A DNA stretch of 64,000 nt from Cryphonectria parasitica EP155. Lineage: Eukaryota > Ascomycota > Sordariomycetes > Diaporthales > Cryphonectriaceae. A model generated the notes under the pieces. That model was not told where the DNA came from. It saw only the letters and a program-made list of their open reading frames with translations, and did no database searches. Location: NCBI RefSeq assembly GCF_011745365.1, contig NW_024468912.1:3658001-3722000 (forward strand). The letters are read 5' to 3'. Positions 1 to 9,713 of this stretch are shown here, piece after piece (position 1 is the stretch's first letter; each line of letters opens with the position of its first letter). The position numbers and the translations under genes are program-made.

Positions 1-1473
1 AATACAAATACACCAGATGTCAAGAGAGAAGATGGAAAGAATAGAAAGAGAAAAAAAAAGGTTACCTAATAGAGGAGGGGGAATTGGCTTTGGATGGAGG
101 TCCGCGTGGTCAGACCTGGGGCTGTACGACCTTACCCCAGATTCAAGAAGGTCATCTGGCCTGAGTCGGCCAGCCTTGGAGGCTGGAGAGACCCCACTAA
201 TAATACATCGATGTTTTATTGTGAATCTTGAATTACTATACATCAATCAGATCGTATGAATCTGACCACGATGCACTTACTGTACAAGTAATGGAGACCA
301 CCAGTGAAACCGGGACAGCCGCCGTCGTCATCGAGCGTTCCCTGATTTGAGAGAGACAAGAGCGGAAAAGAGGAAGAGGATACTGATAAGACATTGTGAA
401 GTTCTGCTGGCTATATCCTTGGCAGGGCAGGAAAGATAGGATAAAAAGAGACCCTCAAGTGGAGACATGACAGCACCGTGCAGGGTCACCGTCCATCCGC
501 TATAGTCTTACGGAACGGCATCACTGGAGACCAGATCCAATTGTTGCCCAAGGAGGGGGGAAGTCAAGATACGCGAAGGTGCAGAGATGAAAAACAAGGG
601 GAAGGGTAAAGGATTGTACGTGCCATGTGCTACAGGAACTTCTCATAATAAACAAACATGAGACCATTCTATCCCAATCTCAGGGTCTCAAGATGCGGAA
701 AAGGGGGTTGCGAATGATGAAGAATGATAGGTCGAACATAGCAGATACGCTAAAGTTTAGGGGTGACACCTGTAACTCCACAGCACATAGGCCTGCACAG
801 GTACCTGGAGCCGTTATCACTCTTCCCCCATCCGCCCCAGTCTCCCAGGATTCCAGGTTAAGTACGTTACAGGGGTCTTGGATTGGGTTGGGGGCCTGGC
901 TCAGCTGCGGCCACCACATGTGCTGAGCGGCAGGCGGCCCCCCAGAGAGGCCATCCAGCCCGACCAGACCCAAGAACTCGACACTTACTCTCACGTAACC
1001 TTGTTCACGACGATTGCTGCAACCTGACCTTAGCAACACACCGCATCCTCCACCTGGCCTGTCACCTACCACCTGCCACCAGCCACCTGCCACCCAAGGA
1101 CCTTGCCAACCCGTTCGATTGCACGAGCACGCTTTATGCATCCATCCTCTCCTCACATGCCCTCCACCCGTCTTGTACTGTGCTTGGATCGTGTAGTCAG
1201 CCAGCTTTGAGTCAACGCAGCCGAACCGACTCCACCAGACCACCCCCAAAAGCTTCTAGTGACCGACTGACTGGAATCGAGACGGCAACCTCACTGCCGT
1301 ACCATTCGCTCGCCTGTCCTTGTTGATCCAGCCCACACACCCTATCGGCTCTACTGGCCTGGTTTTTTTTCTCTCTTTCCTTTCTCGGGCTTTTGACCTG
1401 ACCGACGTTGTCTTTCTGCTCCTTTTCTCTTTTTTTTGCTTTTTGCTTCTACTTGACGAGGATTAGAAGGGTG
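1..1473. other. No gene recognised; upstream region of the sugar transporter
   Basis: The short open frames here overlap on both strands, lack recognisable domains and do not splice into anything convincing. A proline/threonine-rich stretch near 1065-1100 comes from imperfect CCACCTGCCACC-type repeats. The last 130 bases are strongly pyrimidine-rich, as is common just upstream of fungal start codons, so this probably contains the promoter and 5' leader of the transporter. Confidence 0.5.
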
Positions 1474-1524
1474 ATGCCGTATGCCTTTCTCAAGTCCAAA
1501 GAGCAACTCCAGGCTGCCGTCTAA
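1474..1524 (+). promoter_or_regulatory. Short upstream ORF overlapping the transporter start
   Basis: An ATG seven bases before the transporter ATG opens a 16-codon frame in a different phase and stops at TAA 1522-1524, inside the transporter coding region. If the leader includes it, scanning ribosomes would meet this ATG first and initiation at the transporter would depend on leaky scanning. Only the sequence is seen; the regulatory role is inferred. Confidence 0.35.
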
Positions 1525-3996
1525 CATCCCTCTACGAACCCTTCCTGACTCCTCTTCCGGCTCTCGGTTGCACAACTCACACGATACCGAGGAATCGACG
1601 TCATTTCTCCGGGCAGAGCACGGAGCAGGCGCAGGCAGCTCCTCGTTTTCCGGCTACCGCGTCGACAGGCCCGGCTCTGATTCAGAGGACGACACCGATT
1701 CCTGGATCGAGACTGGAGACATTGGCGAGCAGATCGACGTCGAGGATCCGCTACGCGCAAGGCTCAACGACACACTCGACGAGTCTGTCCTCGCTGGCCT
1801 GAAGCCTCGGCATCTCCACGGCAAGCAGGACGGTCCTGGGAGCAAGAAGGAGAAGAAGCGCGTTCGTATTCACGACGACGCCACATACTATAATCAAGAC
1901 GGCTCCCACGGGCACATCGGCGTCGTCAACAAGGAGGCAATTGAGGTCCCAGAGGTGGTCTCTCTCCAGCCGTCCAGAGCGCAACGCTTCGTAACCGCCA
2001 TCATGCCGGGCTCAAGTAAAGGCTTCACGGGGAAGCCCCTCATGTGCGTGTCCATGGCGCCCTGTGTACGTCGTGTCGTGGATACTAACGATATGTGATC
2101 CACCAGTTATTTCACGAGTATATTTGTGTCATTAGGTGTTTTCCTTTTCGGATATGACCAAGGTGTGATGTCGGGCATCATCACGTATGGACCATTCTCA
2201 ATCTCCCCTCCTCTCTCTCTCTTTCTCTCTCTCCTCTGCGCGCCGAGACAACATCGCTGATAAGGATTTCCTCTTATGCAGGGGCCCATTCTTCCGTCAA
2301 TACTTTAACCAGCCCTCGAGGGCCGAGATAGGAACAATGGTCGCCATTCTCGAGATTGGCGCCCTAATATCCTCGCTGCTCGTTGGAAAGATAGGAGATA
2401 TTATCGGTCGGCGGCGGACCATCCTCTACGGGTCCATGATCTTTTTCGTCGGAGGCGCCCTACAGACATTTGCGACGGGCATGCCCATGATGATGCTTGG
2501 CAGAATCATTGCTGGTCTCGGCGTCGGTTCGCTGTCGACCATTGTCCCTGTGTACCAGTCCGAGATCTCGCCGCCCCATAACCGCGGAAAGTTGGCGTGT
2601 ATTGAGTTTTCTGGCAACATCATTGGATATACTACATCCGTCTGGGTAGACTACTTTTGCGGCTTTATACAGAGCGATGCCTCGTGGCGAGTACCACTGT
2701 TCATGCAGTGCATCATGGGCGGCCTGCTTGGCCTTGGAAGCTTGATCATTGTTGAATCTCCAAGGTACGCTTGCTCCAGGAGCCTGCCCGTTCTTCTTGT
2801 GCTGACGGATTTCTTTTAGATGGCTGCTCGACAACGACCACGACGAGGAAGGCATTGTGGTCATTGCTAACTTGTACGGAGGTGGTGATATTCACAATCC
2901 TAAGGCGCGTGATGAATATCGAGAGATCAAGATGAACGTTCTTCTGCAGCGACAGGAGGGGGAGAGAACCTACAGAGACATGTTCCGCCGGTACAAGACG
3001 CGCGTCTTCATTGCCATGTCTGCCCAGGCCCTCGCACAGCTGAACGGCATCAACGTCATTTCCTACTACGCCCCCTATGTCTTCGAGTCTGCGGGATGGA
3101 TTGGCCAACAAGCCGTGCTGATGACTGGCATCAATGGCATCACCTACTTCCTGTCTACCATTCCGCCGTGGTATATTGTCGATACCTGGGGTCGCCGGAT
3201 CATCCTCCTTTCTGGCGCCGTCGCCATGGCGATCTCACTCTCCCTGATCTCGTACTTTATCTACCTCGACATCAGAGCAACGCCTACACTGGTGGTCGTG
3301 TTTGTCATGATCTACAATGCCGCATTCGGATATTCATGGGGTCCTATTCCTTGGCTGTATCCGCCCGAGATTCTCCCGCTCAGCATCCGGTCCAAAGGTG
3401 CTTCGCTGTCGACTGCCACGAATTGGGCTTGCAACTGGCTGGTGGGAGAGATGACGCCCATCTTGCAGGAATGGATCGAGTGGCGTCTTTACCTCGTGCA
3501 TGCTTTCTTCTGCACGGCTAGTTTCGTCATTGGTAGGTTGACCTGCTTTTCTTCGCAAACTGAGACTACGAGGAACATATGTACTGATCAATGCGCAGTC
3601 TACTTCATTTACCCCGAAACAAGCGGTGTCCGACTCGAGGACATGAACTCCATCTTCGGCGATGCGACGACCACAATCGGCACGCCCGCGTCCATGGGTA
3701 CACCTGCACTGGGCCCGCAAGACGATGCTTTCGGACGCGCAGCCTCACCAGTGCCCTCGCTCGATATTCGCGGCCGCTCGCTGCTGGCGCCGCAGAACAA
3801 TTTCCCTGGCCTCGACATCGACCCGCCAAATGTCAACTTTGTTAATGGGCGGCCACAGTACGAGCAAGGCCAGACGGAGGGCGGTGTTGCTGGTTGGATC
3901 TCACGGGTAGTCGGCAGATCACAGTCCCGTGCGCGCTCCGGCAGTGTGTCGAACCGCAACGGCCGCTATGCGCCACTGGATAACGAGGAGGACTGA
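1481..3996 (+). CDS. MFS sugar (monosaccharide-type) transporter
   Basis: Five exons (1481-2043, 2107-2184, 2282-2764, 2820-3532, 3599-3996) give a 744-residue protein. All introns have GT-AG ends and the phases close. After a long hydrophilic, acidic cytosolic N-terminus (about 185 residues) come the sugar-porter signatures: FGYDQGVMSG in the first membrane helix, GRRRT after the second, a VESPRWL motif at the end of the first half, a QLNGINVISYYAP segment in helix 7, and YPETSG after the last helix. These mark the plasma-membrane sugar porter family with 12 helices. The C-terminal tail is long and Ser/Pro-rich. The unusually long N-terminus sets it apart from typical hexose transporters of about 550 residues. 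The substrate cannot be told from sequence. An overlapping upstream ORF may lower its translation. Confidence 0.9.
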
Positions 3997-4511
3997 ATTT
4001 TCCCTCCAAGAAAGGTCATGAAATGCATAAGGTGGTCGTGGAAGGTAGACCGAGCGAGATTTCTCATGAGAGTTGTTATTTTTAAAGGGGGAGCTTGAGG
4101 GGAGCAAGATCAGGTGGTAAGGGGCGGAGACAGGCGCGGTGGTTATCCGGGTATAGACGTTTTGCATATAGAAAGGGGTTTTCAAAGATCAAGGCGCGAC
4201 GAAAAATTTCCTCATTGGCCCCCCCCCCCCCCGGCGGCCGGGACCATATCGGAATTTTTGGACATTTCCTCATTCGGGGTTGAGAACAAAGCGCAATAAC
4301 ATCCTTGGGAAAGCACACGCGTGCGGTTATTTCCTATTATTTCGCTTAGGCATAACGGGTCAGACTGTTGAGGCAATGCTGCGAGGGGAGTTAGTGCGTC
4401 TCTGCTTCGTGGGCTCAGTTCTACAACGGTGCATAGGCAGCCCTGGAGGGCTCTTGTGTCTTTCTTCTTTCCGGACGAGGGTGGTGTGATCTTGGATGGC
4501 TGAAAGAGCGA

Positions 4512-4547
<36 letters not shown>

Positions 4548-4788
4548 GTGAGTGGTAATTTTGCTGCATTGCATTTCTGCATGACGAGATGAAGGATATA
4601 CAGGCGAGATGCAAATACATCGTATTAAATGGATGATGAATGGGTTAATATATCTGTGGGTATTATACGACGGTCCTCCTTTCTTCAGCATACAAAACTT
4701 TTTCCTCATTTGTCATACATGTGCTCATAACAGGCTGTCTCTTCAAGTAGATGAACAATAAGATGCAGAGTGTCCTGGCAATGTAATC
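3997..4788. other. Intergenic, between convergent genes; low complexity
   Basis: No coding signal. It holds a run of 14 C at 4219-4232 and a GT dinucleotide repeat at 4513-4545. The transporter and the next gene both end here, so it should carry two 3' untranslated regions. Confidence 0.6.
4513..4545. repeat. (GT)n microsatellite
   Basis: About 16 uninterrupted TG/GT units in the 3' region between two convergent genes. Likely length-variable. Confidence 0.9.
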
Positions 4789-6960
4789 TCACTGGTCCTC
4801 GGATTTCACGTTACGCTGCTGCAGGTTGCGCTCCTCGCTCTCGTCTTCCTGGTGTCGCCCTGTCACAGCAGCAGTAGTAGCAGCAGTAGCAGCAGCAGTA
4901 GCATCCTCCTCCTCATCATCATCATCGTTAACGTTAGAGTGACCAGGGCCCTCGACCTCAGTGTCATTGCCATCGTGGTCTCGCGCTGGCCTGTTGATGC
5001 CGAGCACATCATCGACTGAGCTATCACTGTCGCTGTCGCTCTCACCACCGTAGGATTCGGCGCCATTGAGCGGGTTTTCGGCGCTGGCACGGGCGCTCCA
5101 CCGTGTAGCTGTCAAGGGCTTGAACATGTTGGCCTGTTGATCCACTGCGTCAGTGACACATACCAGATTCATCTCCAACGGGGGGGCACTCTACGGAACA
5201 CGCACAGCCATTGCTGCTGCAGAAGCCGCGTGGTCCGTACCGCGGCCCTGCGATCCTCCAGAGGATACAGAATTCTCCTGCCCACCACCGGCAGGCTCTG
5301 CTGTGGCGGAGGGACGTGAAACCTCTCTTTTTGTGTACGTCATAAATTCGGCCAGGAACAGTGCCGCAGTGTGCGCCAGCGACTCCAGGGCCTCGACCTT
5401 CCTTCTCCGCAGGGCCTGCCGCTCCAGCTTCTCGAGGTGGTGGTCGCCACCAGCGTCTTCTTGGCGGTGGTGCGGAGGCTGAGCAGAGGACATTGTGGTG
5501 GAAGCTCCCTGCTGCTGGCTCTGAGCCACGTGGGAGCGGTCCGTGGGGCCGGCCGAGGGGAATGAGCGCTTGGTGGTGGTGTCATGGTGAGGAGTATTGA
5601 TATGCGCTGAGGAGCGGGTACTGGTCGGCTTGGATCTGATTGTGCTTGGTTTCTTGCTTGCTGGCTCGCTCTTCTCTACACCACGTGGACCGGGGACGAC
5701 TCCGATGGCTCGTAGGGCGGGACCGGTGGTTGCTTCGTAGGCAGCGAGAAGCGGACCTCTGCGGGCCTGTAAGGGTATATCAGTATGTCGATGTGTCGTT
5801 GTGAGGTTGAACATCTAAAGTGGTGATAATGATAGTGGTAAGGCACATAGGTGTTGTGTGTTTGTGTCTGTACATGTGTGTATGAGAGACGGGTGAGTAT
5901 GGTTGGTTTATCACTCACACCAGGACTGGCTACCAAGTCGGCGGCAGCCTTCAAGAGGGCCTGCACAGGCTTGTCCGCCTGGGGTGGTATCTGAAGGCAT
6001 GTCAGTGTCGATGAGCCAACCAACAGCTCCAGACTGGGGCACCGGGACGCACCAACTGACAAGATACATGTGCCCTGACGCACTCCTGGCATCTGAAAAC
6101 AAAAGGAGGGTGGTACACCAGGGTCAGCTTTATTTTGGCCTTGCCAGCCCAGAGAACGACAGACAAGATGCTGCCAGTTTTCCGATTACCTGTGACCCGT
6201 GTAACTTCCAACACCATTCAAGGCAACTGGAGAGGGACAAAGGTTTGCGTTAGTGTATATAGTCCTTGAGAGTCTAAGTCGTGTGTATCGCTACCGACAA
6301 CAAGGGGATGTAACAGACCTAAAGCATCATGACAAGCCCATGCAGGGTCATTTGTCAGTCGCCTCACACAGTAAGCGCAAGGGATATCTCGTTTTTCGTC
6401 TCTTTTTCTCTTTGCTGGAGGCTGGATATGGGCTCTAGTCAGTGGCAACCTCCTCTGCCCAGGTGGGACCTGGCCAGCCTGGTGTCCAAATCTCCGCATA
6501 CACATACACACACATACGCCTGAGGGCCTGTTGGTGGCTTACCCCATTATTTGATTCAAGAGGTGATGTGGTTCTCTTTGTGCCACGGACTGTATTTACT
6601 TCCTTGCCCTTGTCCATGTGTCGCCTCTCAGATACAGACGTCTTGGACGATGGCAGGGGGGTCCGGGCTGGAGCAACCTTCTTGGTGAGGATGTCACTGA
6701 TCACCAGCACAGGTGCGGAATCCCGCTGCAGTCTCTGGCCAGACTCCGATTTCTGATGAGCATGACGACTATCCCTTGCAACCTCGGGCTGTTTTAAACT
6801 CTTCATGTCGACGGCCTCGTTGTGAGAAGGAGAGGCAGATACGTCATGATAGTTGAGATCCTGACGACATGTGATTAGCCACATTGGTCATCTTGGTGAG
6901 GGGAGGGTACAAATGACAGGGTATAGTAACCTCTTCTTCTTCGCCGATTGGTGGTGGCAT
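4789..6960 (-). CDS. Unrecognised protein with two cysteine clusters and an acidic tail
   Basis: Eight exons on the minus strand (6960-6931, 6860-6543, 6421-6295, 6226-6190, 6092-6053, 5990-5919, 5766-5206, 5133-4789) splice in phase to 509 residues. Two exons are only 37 and 40 nt. Splicing brings together a first cluster, C131-x2-C134-x11-C146, and a second, C172-x2-C175-x6-C182. The first lies in a CAYCVRRLTNDPAWAC context. Paired clusters of this kind occur in many uncharacterised fungal nuclear-type proteins and could bind metal. A Pro/Ser-rich middle part follows, then a basic helix-prone segment (ERQALRRRKVEALESLAH) and a tail rich in Asp, Glu and Ser. Retaining the last intron would stop translation at TAG 5193-5191, giving a form without the acidic tail. 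The first donor (GTTACT) is weak, so the short first exon is the least certain part. Function unknown. Confidence 0.65.
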
Positions 6961-7288
6961 AATAACTGACTATCTTTGGTTCAATAATGCAGAAGTATAA
7001 GTGTCCTGAAGCCATGGATCAGAAATTCAAGAAGCATCCAAAGTATTTTAGTGGTTCAGTGCGAATGTTTGCGTTTGTTTGGTAACCTGGGCTAAGACGA
7101 AGGCCCTTGAACCCTGGCTGGACACTGCATTCTTGCCAAATGTGGCCCGTGCACCAGCCCATTCTGCCGTACTTGCTCTCATCCGTGCTCCTACCTCGAA
7201 TGAAACTTCACCCGTCAGTTCCTCTCAGAATTTTAACTCTCTCGACTCTGGACTGCATCGCCGCAATTGTCCACCACCATCACTCCAA
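6961..7288. promoter_or_regulatory. Divergent intergenic region
   Basis: About 330 bases between the minus-strand cysteine-cluster gene and the plus-strand LYR gene; presumably holds both promoters. The frame of the LYR gene stays open upstream to 7079 but has no obvious family-conserved residues there. No clear TATA element seen. Confidence 0.4.
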
Positions 7289-7776
7289 ATGGCCAATCGG
7301 GATGTCGTACGTGCCTACAGGCATCTCTACCGTTCTGCTCTCAAGGCAGTATGCTATTCCCAGCCCGCCAGCACCGTGGTCCGCGGACAGCTCCGCCAGG
7401 CGTTCCGCGCCCCCGACGCCAAGTTCGATGAGAGAGCCATTCAGCGGACGGTCTGGTTTCTGAAAAACGCTGCTAGGAATAATGGCATAGAGCACAGGAT
7501 TGTCAGGAACATGCTGTTTGTCAAATGGTGGAAGGACTTCGTGGGGAAACAGGAGAAGCCTACGTGGAAGCAGATTGTGGACGACACCGCCAGCAAGAAA
7601 CCGTACGTCGCTCAGATCTTATTTCCAGGGCCGCTCAAGCTTTCTTTACCAAGAAAGTAGATTGGATCGCTGACTTCATGTGTAGGACCCTTATATCGGA
7701 GACAGCCTACGTTCACTACAACAAGACGATTGGAATGCTGAACAAGACGATGGGCATATGTCTCCCTCTACCCTGA
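7289..7776 (+). CDS. LYR-motif mitochondrial protein, DUF1763-like
   Basis: Two exons (7289-7602, 7686-7776) give 134 residues; the GTACGT donor and TAG acceptor close the phase. The start MANRDVVRAYRHLYRSALKA contains an LYR tripeptide in a helix, the hallmark of the complex-1 LYR family of small mitochondrial assembly factors that work with acyl carrier protein and iron-sulfur or respiratory-complex assembly. Length and layout, including a W/K-rich middle (VKWWKDFVGKQEKPTWKQI), fit the fungal DUF1763 group. The frame extends upstream in phase, but the ATG at 7289 directly precedes the family-like N-terminus and was chosen. The precise client complex is unknown. Confidence 0.7.
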
Positions 7777-8333
7777 GATCATGCAACAGTTCGATCATGC
7801 AGCGTGCTACTTTTCGTGTCTCAAGCTTTCTGAGAAGGAAAGCGATGTGATATCGATCTCTACAGGCTTGTTCAGATTTAATCAATGTCCAGCTTCACTG
7901 GGTGCGCCCTAATGTACTGTGCCGTGGGCGGACATGCAATAGCCAATCGCCACACACCGCCACCCTCGCAAGTGGCCGTCTGACCACCTGCCGAGGCAAT
8001 CCTATGGGCACTGCCACTCCTATCTCACCACTACATAGTATACCTTCGTTTCAGAACTCATCACGCCAGCAACCACATCATTATCAGGTTCTCAAACTCA
8101 TCCAACTACCTTTCCTAGATGCTCAGCTGCGACCGCGCTGTCCCGATACCGACACGTCTGGCACAGATGAGCCTGGTATTCTCCTGAAAACTGGCACGAG
8201 TCTGCTCATTACCAAGAATCCACCCACGTTGCGGGCCGTGAGAATACTCTTCTGCACCGGAACGGATTCATCAGTATCGACGACGATCAGCCTCATCCAT
8301 TCTTTCCAAGTCGACGCTTCCAGAACGATTCCA
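7777..8333. other. Leader of the first 23-residue-module gene
   Basis: The reading frame of the next gene is open from 7902, but this stretch shows no conserved residues. In the four related genes the shared module lies 19-30 residues after the start, so the ATG at 8334 is preferred and this region is treated as promoter and 5' leader. Confidence 0.5.
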
Positions 8334-9227
8334 ATGCCGCCGCCCCCACCATCGCGAGCCAAGGCGCTGGCCTTTCTTGATGCGAGAAAGATGAGGAAAG
8401 GTGTGAGATGGACCGTCTCAGAAGATCATACGGATGATCACAAGGTCATCAGAAGGCGACGCTTAGCTCACGAAGGGCTATCCAGCTTTTATAAGAATCG
8501 GACATCGGTCACGGCACCTGCTCAGCAGAATCTCAACAGTGATTCCGGTCAGGGCCACCGTCAACAGCAGTCATCTGCTGGCTCTCTATCGCCTCATCTC
8601 GATGCCAATCCCTCGCTTGGCCGAGAGCGTCAGTCCACAATGCGTCTTGCCGAACCAGAGCTAGGCGCGACCTCAAGACCCAAACTGGTGCAGAAGCACC
8701 CAGCGACATTCCAGTGCAGCCTCTGCTCCAAGCGCTTCACGCGTGCCTACAACCTGCGCTCTCATCTGCGTACGCACACGGACGAGCGGCCTTTTGTGTG
8801 CCCTGTCTGCGGCAAGGCCTTTGCCCTGCAGCACGAACGCGAGCGCCACGAGGGCCTCCACTCGGGCGAGAGGAAGTTTGTGTGCAAGGGCGACCTCAAG
8901 GCTGGGGGCCAGTGGGGCTGCGGCCGGAGATTTGCCCGCGCTGATGTCCTCGGACGGCACTTTAGGTCGGAAGCCGGCAGGTTCTGCATCAAGCCGCTCC
9001 TGGACGAGGAGATGCTGCTGGAGAGACAGCGCCAGTGGGGCGAGCAGCGTGGGGGAAGAACGAAACAACAGCGAGCCGTTGATGGCTTCGGAACGGGACT
9101 AGCTATTAGGAACGGAGGTTTACAGGCTCTTGATGACGATACGCTATCTCGGGCGGTGCTGGCGATGCCTCCATCCCCAGTCTACCTGGAGGCTGACGAA
9201 GCGGATGATGCATATATCGGCCAGTGA
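8334..9227 (+). CDS. Crz1-type C2H2 zinc-finger protein with N-terminal 23-residue module (family member 1)
   Basis: A single exon of 297 residues from the preferred ATG (an in-frame extension to 7902 is possible). Residues 26-48 carry the module shared with four other genes in this window (W26, T27, S29, D31, T33, D35, then R40-R43, L44, A45). Two C2H2 fingers start near residues 126 and 154. A third, atypical finger follows (C-G-D-L-K, then W-G-C-G-R-R-F-A-R-A-D, then R-S-E-A-G-R). This arrangement and the phrase IKPLLDEE directly after it are characteristic of Crz1/CrzA, the calcineurin-responsive transcription factor. It is much shorter than a normal Crz1 (usually over 500 residues) and lacks its long N-terminal regulatory region; I see no PxIxIT-like calcineurin site. 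Probably a nuclear DNA-binding protein. It may recognise Crz1-like targets without calcium control (inference). Confidence 0.75.
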   Translation: MPPPPPSRAKALAFLDARKMRKGVRWTVSEDHTDDHKVIRRRRLAHEGLSSFYKNRTSVTAPAQQNLNSDSGQGHRQQQSSAGSLSPHLDANPSLGRERQSTMRLAEPELGATSRPKLVQKHPATFQCSLCSKRFTRAYNLRSHLRTHTDERPFVCPVCGKAFALQHERERHEGLHSGERKFVCKGDLKAGGQWGCGRRFARADVLGRHFRSEAGRFCIKPLLDEEMLLERQRQWGEQRGGRTKQQRAVDGFGTGLAIRNGGLQALDDDTLSRAVLAMPPSPVYLEADEADDAYIGQ

Positions 9228-9713
9228 ACCCCTTTGGTTTGAAAGCTGCGAAAGATGGACGGGAAGGCATTGTACATCATCTATGGACTTGTTTCGTTTA
9301 CGACAATGGTCTCTGCAATATCGCAATCGTTTTCATTTGTATGGTTTCTTCACTACTATTGTACAGTATATGCCCTAAATGACAGGCCTAGCAACTGCAA
9401 TTGGTCACTTGGACCCTTGCACGCCGAGTAGTCAGTCGTAATGGTAGCAGTGTGTCTTCCTTGGGGCCAGCAATGTTTGAGCTGATAAGGTATCCTCGCG
9501 GGAGGATTTTGTACCCACTGAATCCAGTTATATATAGCCCATTAACATCTTACACCAAGGTATAACTTGGGAGCTGCAACACTGCATTTGCATGTTGGGA
9601 TATTCTTTTGATCTTAGTGCCGCCCCAGCCCTTCCAACGTACTTCTACCCAACTCACACATTTCCTACCCACTCTCCCAGTCATTAAATCACCTCTGCTC
9701 CACAGTCACCATC
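9228..9713. other. Intergenic, P450 promoter region
   Basis: No gene. A GATAAG element lies at 9483-9488 and a TATATATA box at 9529-9536, followed by a pyrimidine-rich leader to the P450 ATG at 9714. Confidence 0.5.
9529..9536 (+). promoter_or_regulatory. TATA box of the P450 gene
   Basis: TATATATA about 180 bases before the P450 start codon, in an otherwise mixed sequence. Position is plausible for a core promoter with a 5' leader of about 150 bases. Confidence 0.45.

Noticed and set aside
156..173. Perfect 6-bp stem hairpin (CTGGCC / GGCCAG)
   Set aside because: Too short and isolated to call a terminator or RNA element in a eukaryotic genome.
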